In this document: piece after piece, positions 21,767-29,966 of the stretch
Numbering within the stretch: the first letter of the stretch is position 1
Layout of the letters: each line of letters opens with the position of its first letter
DNA from: Conidiobolus incongruus B7586
Lineage: Eukaryota; Entomophthoromycota; Entomophthoromycetes; Entomophthorales; Conidiobolaceae
Direction of reading: 5' to 3'
Assembly: GCA_000697335.1 (NCBI GenBank)
Contig: JNEM01009535.1
Location: forward strand, 1-29,966
DNA length: 29,966 nucleotides
The notes under the pieces: generated by a model
Database searches by the model: none
Seen by the model: the letters and a program-made list of their open reading frames with translations, nothing else
Told to the model about the DNA's origin: nothing
Position numbers and translations under genes: made by a program

Positions 21767-22766
21767 AGTTAATAATACAAAAGATTAATTATATATTGAT
21801 AAGTAGGATCATTATTATTAAATTTTTTGATTGATCTTTTCAATTGACAATGATTTATAGATTTGAATTGAAAGCTAAAATTTTATGGGATTCAACAAAA
21901 ATTCCAGGTATAATCGGTGAAGTTGATACATTAATTAAATATGTATATTAAAATTAAAATAATAAATAATAAATAATAAATAATATAAAATTATACCACT
22001 ATTATTATAAATATATTTGTTAAAATTCCCTTTTTTTGTATCAAAATTATTTTCTTAATTTTGATTAAATATTACAATGATAAAATTTTTAAATATTCAG
22101 CATACTAAATATTCTAGTTATCAAGTTACTATCCAAATACACACATATATTATATGCTAAAGTTATTTTGTTAATATAAAATATCTAACTGAAAACACAA
22201 ATGGTTCACATATTAATATATAATATTATCAATCTTACAAATATGGAAATATTGGAGTAATAATAATCTTAAAATTGATCTGAATGACTTTTAACATAAT
22301 ATAATAACTATATTTGATAGTAATTAAATTGAATTTTTCATTATCAATTGAAGGTACTAATAATACAGTAATATCAATAGCATCAAAAGTAATTCGGATA
22401 TCAAATACAATTTAACCAATTATACTAAAGCTTATTTTAACATTTTCAGATTATCTCCAAATGAATTTGATATCAATTAAAAATATATAACAATATATTC
22501 GAATTGAATTTATAATTTTTTTCAAACTGAATAATTAATATATTATTATCTAATTCAATATTACATATTTATTAATTTTTCAATATTGAAGTTATATACA
22601 TTTTTTATAAATGATATATTGAATAAATTTTAGAAATTTAAAGGTCAGTTTCAAATTAAAATTTCCCACAGTTTATATTATTTTCATCAAAAATGAAATA
22701 TGAATTATTCATTCAATTTAATGAATGCACTTCTCTTCCAATTGAATTAATCAATAAAAAATAAAA
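21767..22766. other. Divergent promoter region between multi-SANT and Pelota genes
   Basis: One kilobase of AT-rich sequence separating two divergent starts. It has an imperfect AATAAAT tract near 21960-21985. No gene or RNA is seen. Confidence 0.5.
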
Positions 22767-24333
22767 ATGAAATTAATTAGTAAACATATAGAAAAAGACA
22801 GATCTGGAAGAATTACACTATGTCCCGAAGAATCGGAAGATATGTGGCATATTTACAACCTGATCTTGAAAGGTGATAGAGTTAGAAGCACTACTGAAAG
22901 GTACCAATAAAAGTCTAATAAGATAACTATTTAATAACATTATGTGTGGTGATATAGACGTATTCGGAATGAAACAGCTACGGGAAGTTCCGAAAGTTAT
23001 AGATTAAGATTAAGTTTAACTATAGAAATTACGGATATTGATTTCGACCCTACTGTTTGTTTATTGAGGTTAAACGGTAAAAATTTAACGGAAAGTCCCC
23101 ATATTAAAGTATATTAAGTATATGATTATATTTTCAAGTATCAAAACTAATCCTTGAGTTAGTTAGGGGCTTATCATACCGTTGACTTGGAATTACACCA
23201 GAATTTTACTCTATTTAAAACGGAGTGGGATAGTATCGCTTTGGATAGAGTTAATGAAGCTTGCGACGTAACTCGTAGAGCTGATGTAGGTGCTGTAGTT
23301 TTACAAGAAGGTATTAAAATTTATTATAATTTTATATTATTTAAATTAAATATTTTATGTTGATTTTTAGGTTTAGCTAATGTTTGTTTATTAACTCAAC
23401 ATATGACACTTGTAAGGCAGAGATTGGAGGTACCAATTCCTAGGAAGCGTAGGGGATCAGTTGCCAATTATGAAAAAGTAATTACACATCTATTAATATT
23501 AAACATTAATTAATAATTATTAGGGTGTTGAAAGATTTTTTATTCAAATTTATGAAGCTATATCCAGACATTTTGATTTTGATATTATTAAAGTCATCAT
23601 TATTGCAGGACCTGGTTTCATTAAAGTAAATCTATAGTTATTATAATTAAAATTTATGATTGACTCTGAATTTTTAGGATCAATTTTATGATTTCTTATT
23701 TGATTATGCAACTGTAATCATTAATATCAATGGTCAATAGTTATTTACTGATTTTTAATTTTATAGAAAAAAGAGAATAAAGTAATATTAAAAAACAAAT
23801 CCAAATTCTTAGCTATTCACGCTTCGAGCGGTCACAAGCACGCCTTACAAGAAGTGATTGAAAACCCATCAATTCAAAATCGATTGGCAGACACGAAAGC
23901 TGCTTACGAAGTGAATACATTACAAAAATTTTACGATATGTTGAATAACGATCCCGATCGAGCTTTTTATGGTTGGAGTCACGTTAGTTTTGCAGCTGAG
24001 CAAGGTGCTATTATGACTCTGTTGATTTCAGATGGTTTATTTAGGTAATTTATTCATTTGTTAATATTAATCATTACTAATATTTTAATTCTTAGGTCTG
24101 ACAACATTGCCATTAGAAAGAAATATACCCAATTAGTGGAAAGTGTGAAAGATGCAGGTGGCAATGTTGCGATCTTCTCGAGTCTACACGTGAGTGGTGA
24201 ACAGCTCAATCAATTAACGGGATTAGCAGCCATCCTAAAATTCCCATTACCTGATATTGACGATTTAGAGTTAATGAATTTAGAAGATGAAATGAAACAG
24301 AATGGCGAAAATGAAAATGAAGATATAAATTAA
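22767..24333 (+). CDS. DOM34: Pelota/Dom34 ribosome rescue factor, eight exons
   Basis: eRF1-related cytoplasmic factor that, with Hbs1, recognises stalled ribosomes with an empty or non-stop A site and splits them (no-go and non-stop decay). Proposed exons: 22767-22900, 22958-23108, 23163-23310, 23371-23477, 23524-23625, 23678-23713, 23767-24044 and 24096-24333, giving 397 residues, close to the usual 385. The N-terminal Sm-like domain starts [20 protein letters not shown] and ends near the family string [19 protein letters not shown]. The central domain has the basic loop PRKRRGS (168-174) and [10 protein letters not shown] (PGF at 210-212), and lacks the GGQ motif, as Pelota does and eRF1 does not. 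The C-terminal domain includes [20 protein letters not shown] and [20 protein letters not shown], then the acidic tail. All introns are 46-60 nt. At intron 2 the acceptor at 23162, not the next AG at 23166, keeps the frame. Confidence 0.96.
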
Positions 24334-24852
24334 AATTTATTAGATTCAAATTTTTTAGTGAATATTTTCATTAATATAAAAATTAATTATTTGATTTTGT
24401 GTCTCCGTATTAAAACACTGAAAATTCGTCGAATTTTCAATTAATTTTAATGAAAAATAAATATATTAAATACATTAATGTCTAGGAATAGTCTTTCTAT
24501 GTGTTTGTATACTTGTTTGAATCCAATTAGATAAATCATATTATAATGAAATTAATCAAAAAAAATATATGACATTACACTTCATAAACTATTTCGGATA
24601 TAATTATAGAATATGATTTTGATCCTTATTCAATTTATAGATTATAGATATTACAAATACTTAAATAATATTAATTCATTCATTATTACCTAGTTTATTA
24701 TTATTAAGTGCCTGCTTTAATATTTTAAAATTGTTTATATAATGATTTTATTATGAATTGATTTATATATTTTATTAATTTCAAATACTAATCGTTTAGT
24801 ATATTTTTTAAATATAAAATAGCTGATTAATCATTTATAGTAAATATGAAGA
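24334..24852. other. AT-rich 3' flank of the Pelota gene
   Basis: No gene is seen between the Pelota stop and the 99-bp inverted-repeat element. The first 150 bases contain an imperfect hairpin (GAAAATTCGTCGAATTTTC around 24420-24438), which could assist 3'-end formation. Confidence 0.45.
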
Positions 24853-24951
24853 TTTGGACAATCGCGTTTGAGAGCCTTTGGTTACTAGTAGATCGAAGAT
24901 CAGAGCCAAATCTGAGAGTACTCCAACATGCATCAGTCCCGATTGTCCAAA
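24853..24951. other. 99-bp element closed by a perfect 12-bp inverted repeat
   Basis: TTTGGACAATCG (24853-24864) and its exact reverse complement CGATTGTCCAAA (24940-24951) bracket 75 nt of sequence that is much richer in G+C than anything for a kilobase on either side. The interior has its own nested pairing (TTTGG 24877-24881 with CCAAA 24906-24910, and GATC-GAA-GATC at 24891-24901), so a branched RNA-like fold is possible. It does not encode protein. It lacks tRNA box A/B spacing, 5S features and C/D box order that I can see. It may be an independent structured non-coding RNA or a very short foldback/MITE-type element. No obvious target-site duplication flanks it. Confidence 0.5.
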
Positions 24952-26374
24952 ACATTTGAAAAACAATAAAAAAATATGCACCAATTAATTCGAACTTAAT
25001 ACCAAAAACTGCATAATTAAATAATTATTTAATTTTTTGTACAGTTTATTTTTTAATTCTTGAATACAATTATTTTTTGATTTCTTAAATATTGCTGATC
25101 AAGTAATCAAATTTCACAATCCAATGAAATTACAATACTAGATATTTTGATTATCTTTCATATTTTTATTTTTATTTTTTACTAGTTTAGTTGATTTCAA
25201 TAATTTTCAAGATGATCAAGCTTTGAATAATATAATTATAAAGAATCAGCAATTGTATGAAATTTTAAATGATCAATACTATTTCAAAATTATACCAATC
25301 TACCTATTTTATTCAGTTTATATATTGATATAATGTTTGTTGAATATATTCACCTTAAAAATACAATTTAAGTTATTGTTTCGACTTTATTCGAGTGAAG
25401 AACTTAGAAAAATGATTACACTAGAATGAACAAAATTCAAGTAGTATTTCAAATGGATACAGCACTCGAATAATATCTCAATAGATCCATTGATCAAATA
25501 TCAAAAACTAAAATATTAAAATATTCATAATATTTTTATTTTTTAAAAATTTAATTGTAACTTTATATTGAAAATATTATTAATATTAATCATCATAAAA
25601 TAATTAATTATTGATTGTATATTCCAAATTTGGTAATTTATCAAATTATTTTATCTGTCAAATATTATGGTCTGTAATTATTACGTGTGACAAATTGAAT
25701 ACTTTTAAATATTATTAGATATTGAACTCTATATTCTGATATTAGAAAAATATAAATATTGTGTTTCGTTGTTAATTTAGGAGTTATAATGATACTAAAT
25801 AAATTATTGAGGTTCTTAAATCAATGTTTTAATATATTAAATATCTGTTAATATCAATATGGATTTTAAATGAAATTCGAGTATATTGTAAATGATACTA
25901 TATTTTAATAAAGTCATTATTTTATATTATGTTATATATCTATAAATTATATAACATTTTATTTTACATAACACCATGATTAATAAAATAACTTGATATA
26001 AAATAATTCCAATAGCATTCAAATTGAATACTGAATGATATCTTAAGTTACAAGTTAAAAAAATTGTGGGGAAATATTTGAAACTACTGAATGACAAAAT
26101 TGAATTTTATTTAGTTCATGAGTTTCAGTTACATCAACGCTTCTTTGAAAAGTGAATCTAATAATCAAGTGAATACTCAAATAATAATAATAACAATAAT
26201 AACTAAACTCTTTAATATTATTAATGACATCCGCTTAATTTAAAAATCAACTCAATAACTTAATAACTATTCCTATCTCTTGATTATTATTCTTGATTCA
26301 ATCTATTTCATCGATATTAAAAAATATAACTTATTTTAAACTTATTTATTTTCATCAGTGTTGATAATTTCTCA
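24952..26374. other. AT-rich intergenic region
   Basis: About 1.4 kb without a supported gene, including an AAT/AAC-rich simple tract at 26180-26201. The final 150 bases are likely the promoter and leader of the large gene starting at 26375. Confidence 0.5.
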
Positions 26375-29300
26375 ATGGATCCAACGCCTTGTATATTCTC
26401 CATTTCTCACCAACAACTCACACTAGATAATGTATACTGCAACAATACAAAGTTTTTACACCGCGTTTATATAACGAATCCTACTTCATACCCCGTTAAA
26501 ATCGATCTATCTTATAACATTTCCAACGGTTTGATTACTTTTCAAAATTGGAACGAAAACTTTTTCAATGTAAAAGAAGGTATTTAGTATTATATATATC
26601 AAATTTATCATTGATAATATTATTAAATAATTTACTAAACTACAATTTTTATAATTATATAGATTATATACCTAATAACTGTGTCAAACCATTTGAAGAG
26701 TCTTTTAATGATATTGACCTTGTGGAAAGTTTTATTATACCGAAAAAACATACTCAGCTTTTAATTATTGGTTTTTTACCCGAATTTGATTTAATACAGC
26801 AACAACTTACAGACAATAAACCCACTCAAGTGAGTGCTCCCAGTCATTCCCCAGCGAATCCTCAAACCAACTCCAATACAAAATATAAATTTACTAGAGT
26901 GGAGGGTGCTATTCAATTGACGGGTACTGTGTTAATAGAATCGGACGATGACCCTCCACCTCCTAATTTAACTCCCGAGCGACAATCCATCCAATTTCAA
27001 GCGAATCTCTGTATGAGTAAGTTGGAAAGCGATGCGATGATACAGGATTTGACTTTTGACCACTGCGGTATCAACCAAATACTAAAGAGATCGTTTAAGG
27101 TTCTGAATAACTGTGATATTCCGCTTATCTGGAGGATACAGAGGGTACGTTCCAAGCCCCTGAACTACCAAGAGTATTTGAAATTCTTAGATCCCGATAC
27201 GAATCAGCTTATGGACAATACAATCATAGTCACACCTCCCAATACTTCCAAAAGTGTCCTCATTCAACTTCGTTCCCCCAAAAGCCTTGAATTCTTTTCG
27301 GAATTTAAGATAGTCAATGTAACGAATCCGAAAGATTTTATAGATTTTACGGTGAGAGGATCTGTTGGAATTAATGATATTGTAGATAATATGCTTACGA
27401 CCAATGTAAATACCATAGATTTTGGAAATTGCTACTCGGGCATTTGGACCAGTAAAACTTTTACTTTAAAAAATTGGAGTGACGAATTGATGGAAATCAC
27501 ACTAAAATCAGATCATCCAGGAGTCAAATTTCAGTACCTCACCGAAGATTTATCGCAGCCCAATCGCATTACTCCTTCTGAAATGCCTACTCCCGTTGTG
27601 AGGTCGAATAATCCATCTGAGCCTGCTAGCGCCGCTGGGTCTATATCAAGTTCACCTACAAAACCAAAATTCAATGATATACAGCTTGAAGTGGACTCCA
27701 ACGTATCTAGTTTAGAAGGTTTAGAATCCAATATTAACCCAATCAAACAAATTCCATCAACTTATCCTCCAGTACTCGGCCGTTTGAAAGATGGTTTAGA
27801 TGGATCGCCAAATTTAAACACATTGGTGGACAATTCCAGAACTACAGTTTCACCTACTCCTACGATGACTACTAATGCTACAAGTACTTCCTTGAATCAG
27901 CTCGAACCAACCAATGTCGAGAATGAACATCACAACTCCTTTATTGAAGAAATAGTCATTAAGCCGGGGAGGAAGAAAGTCATTAAAGTTTTATACTGCC
28001 CTGACACTGAAGCTTCTGATTTGGAGGATCCAGTAGGCAAACTAATTCGAAAGAATTTCCAAATTCGGATCTCTTACAGCCCCTCCATTTTTGAGCCCAG
28101 TACCAATTCCTTAATGAACACCCACCAAAACAACCGAAGCAGCGAAAAATTAAATTCTGAAAGTGCCCACGAGATCAATCGCTTTAAAATTATTCAATGT
28201 AAATCCAAAGTATGTACTTCGATAGTCAATATCCTCACTAAGGTTGTCCAATTTGGGGAAATTGATATTGGCACATTTAAAGTACTTCCAGTCACCATTA
28301 GTAATACATCCGAACTTCCTGCGCATATTGAATTAAAATACAGCTCAAAGGTAGTCAAATGTGCCAAAGGTCCATTTATCATTGCGCCAAATCAGACTAT
28401 GGACATCCTAATTTCTCTCCATCCTAGTAAAATCAACCCTAATTACCGCAAACAAATCACTGTTGTCAATTTAAATAACAGAGGACAGGATCAAATTTTC
28501 GAAGTTCGCAGTACACATGTTGACACCAATCGCGTCACATTTCACTCTTTATTCTATCGCATCCTAACCGACACTTTCGCTAATTTCTTGGACTTTAAAA
28601 CTAGCTCGGTTCACTGCCCCAACATGAGGGGATTTTTCATTGATAACGTTACAAATGAACCTCTTTCTTTAGAATTAAGTGTTAATCGACCCAATGACAT
28701 TGCACTCTACCAGATCAATGATGATTTTTTCGAGTCTGATGATACAACAAATCCTAGACAGGATCATCCAACCAACTGGGACTCTATCAAAAAAGCTATC
28801 CATTCCAAAAACCCGGAAGATGTGCGTAGCGATAGAAGGGAGCGTATTTTGGACATGATGGAAGAGCATCATGAATCTAACAGAAAAAGCGCTATAGCTG
28901 ATAAGTCCAATTCTTCTAATAACTACTTCACCCATCGCAAGGCCGAAAGCCTTCTGAAACTGGTCACTTCCCCAGGTGATCGTATTCAGCGCTTTAAAAG
29001 TCATTCTTTGGTGAAGAGTAGCTCTTATCTCGATTTGGCACATAATTCAGATAGTCGTAATGACAGCTCTGGAAGCAATCTTCTCAAGTCCAAGAAGGCA
29101 GAGATTGCATTTGATAAGCTTGACGATAGCCGAATTGGATTAAAATCCCATCAATGTGCAATTATGACTCCAGATAGTGAGCGATCCAAAGATGTTTGGG
29201 AGGAGTTTAATTCCATCAAGGATTCTTTAGGCCCTCCTTACCATCTGTTGGCAGAAGAAGCGCTGAAATTCTCTCATCCTAGATGGATTAGTGCTAAGCT

Positions 29301-29966
29301 GGGTCATTTGCAGTCCAAGTTCATTCCACCTAAAGAGTTTTACAGTAGCTACTCAGAAGAGGAGATGTATGTCAAGTCGCAGATTAATGCCTATAAAGAG
29401 CTTAATCGAATGATCAAAGACAAGATGATAACACCTTTGAGACGTATTACAATACAACCTAAGACAAAATTTCATGTTATCATGGTGCTTACACCCAGTG
29501 CCACCACTTTTACACATCAATCAGGTGTGCCTAGAAAATTTATTGCCAAAGTTCTATTTAAACTCCTTCAATTTGATCTCAATATTGACCATCAACCACA
29601 TTTTGATCCTTTATTTCAACCAGATTCAATTGAATCAGCTCCGGTGCGTGAATTAATGTTAAGAGCAATGGTGTGCCACACACGGCTTGAAGTTAGTCAG
29701 CGCAGTCTCAGCTTTGGCAAAATTGAAAAAGATGAATTCCGAAGCAAAGTACTTGTTCTCAGAAACCAAAGTGAATTACCTCTTCTTTACGCCATTCGTA
29801 AATCAGGTTCAATTGCTTCTGGAGATCTGTCCTTTGAAGGAAATAAGTACGGCGTCATTCGCGGTTTTGGTAAGAAAGATGTTACATTTGAATTTGTTCC
29901 CTCTCTACCTGGCACGTTTGACGAAGACATCACCATTCGAAATGTATTAAATCCAGAAGGTGATAT
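26375..29966 (+). CDS. Large protein with ASH/HYDIN/MSP-like beta-sandwich repeats (partial, runs off window)
   Basis: Exon 1 is 26375-26579; an 83-nt intron (26580-26662) is followed by an exon that stays open for 3.3 kb to the window edge, giving at least 1169 residues without a stop. Several segments share the pattern of ASH/HYDIN/MSP-type immunoglobulin-like domains (F-G-x2-x-x-G ... N-x-S/T-x-x-P). Examples are LTLDNVYCNNTKFLHRVYIT (about 14), LTFDHCGINQILKRSFKVLN (about 198), IDFGNCYSGIWTSKTFTLKN (about 320), VVQFGEIDIGTFKVLPVTIS (about 596), LDFKTSSVHCPNMRGFFIDN (about 708) and LSFGKIEKDEFRSKVLVLRN (about 1084). Between them lie long Ser/Asn/Thr-rich linkers (about 370-490) and a charged, probably helical stretch (about 770-1000). 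In animals and flagellates such proteins sit on axonemes, centrosomes or microtubules (HYDIN, CFAP47/65, DLEC1, ASPM). The role here is unknown. There is no signal peptide or membrane segment in the visible part. Confidence 0.82.

Noticed and set aside
24853-24951. tRNA, 5S rRNA or C/D snoRNA reading of the hairpin element
   Set aside because: The 12-bp closing stem is too long for a tRNA acceptor stem, no GGTTCRANNCC box B is present on either strand, and C and D boxes are not in the right places.
27531-29950. Short ORFs on both strands inside the HYDIN-like gene
   Set aside because: The + frame from 26663 is open to the window end and carries the repeat motifs; the others are shadows.
1-29966. 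CRISPR arrays, bacterial operons or a biosynthetic cluster
   Set aside because: The window is intron-containing eukaryotic DNA; no regularly spaced repeats and no functional clustering of the genes were seen.

Overview
This is about 30 kb of very AT-rich nuclear eukaryotic DNA. The genes carry many short spliceosomal introns (37 to 135 nt, mostly 50-60 nt, GT...AG, often ending TTTAG). Encoded proteins include cytochrome oxidase subunit VIa, Pelota/Dom34, a SWI/SNF BAF60-type subunit, a NIPA-type Mg2+ transporter and a secreted Thr/Pro/Tyr-rich protein. Together these fit a fungus, most likely an early-diverging AT-rich lineage (zygomycete-type). A nuclear COX6A gene argues against anaerobic fungi that lack a respiratory chain. 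No species can be named from the sequence alone.

Layout. 1-3043: gene-poor, with a TATA box and paired Myb-type sites near 2.66-2.71 kb. 3044-3763 (+): Ser/Thr/Pro-rich coiled-coil protein with a possible alternative spliced C-terminus. 3764-9228: about 5.4 kb without an intact gene, holding two gene-like GC-richer islands (about 6.25-6.66 and 7.84-8.58 kb) that look like decayed coding sequence. 9229-10873 (+): NIPA-like Mg transporter, seven exons. 11094-12577 (-): SWI/SNF subunit of the Swp73/BAF60 family, five exons, convergent with NIPA. 13290-14090 (-): secreted, possibly Kex2-processed precursor. 15890-16689 (-): glutaredoxin with a CPYS site, six exons. 18910-19470 (+): COX6A/COX13, four exons. 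20355-21766 (-): multi-SANT/Myb protein whose added first exon gives it a mitochondrial-type presequence. 22767-24333 (+): Pelota/DOM34, eight exons. 24853-24951: a 99-bp element closed by a perfect 12-bp inverted repeat. 26375 to the window end (+): a large protein with ASH/HYDIN/MSP-like beta-sandwich repeats, cut by the window edge.

The genes do not form a pathway or cluster; they look like an ordinary housekeeping neighbourhood. Two (COX6A and probably the multi-SANT protein) point to mitochondria, one to ribosome rescue, one to chromatin remodelling. The least explained items are the multi-SANT protein with a mitochondrial leader, the HYDIN-like protein, the basic-tailed secreted precursor and the 99-bp hairpin element. 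Spliced models were assembled by eye from reading-frame continuity, GT/AG borders and family conservation; none has transcript support here.
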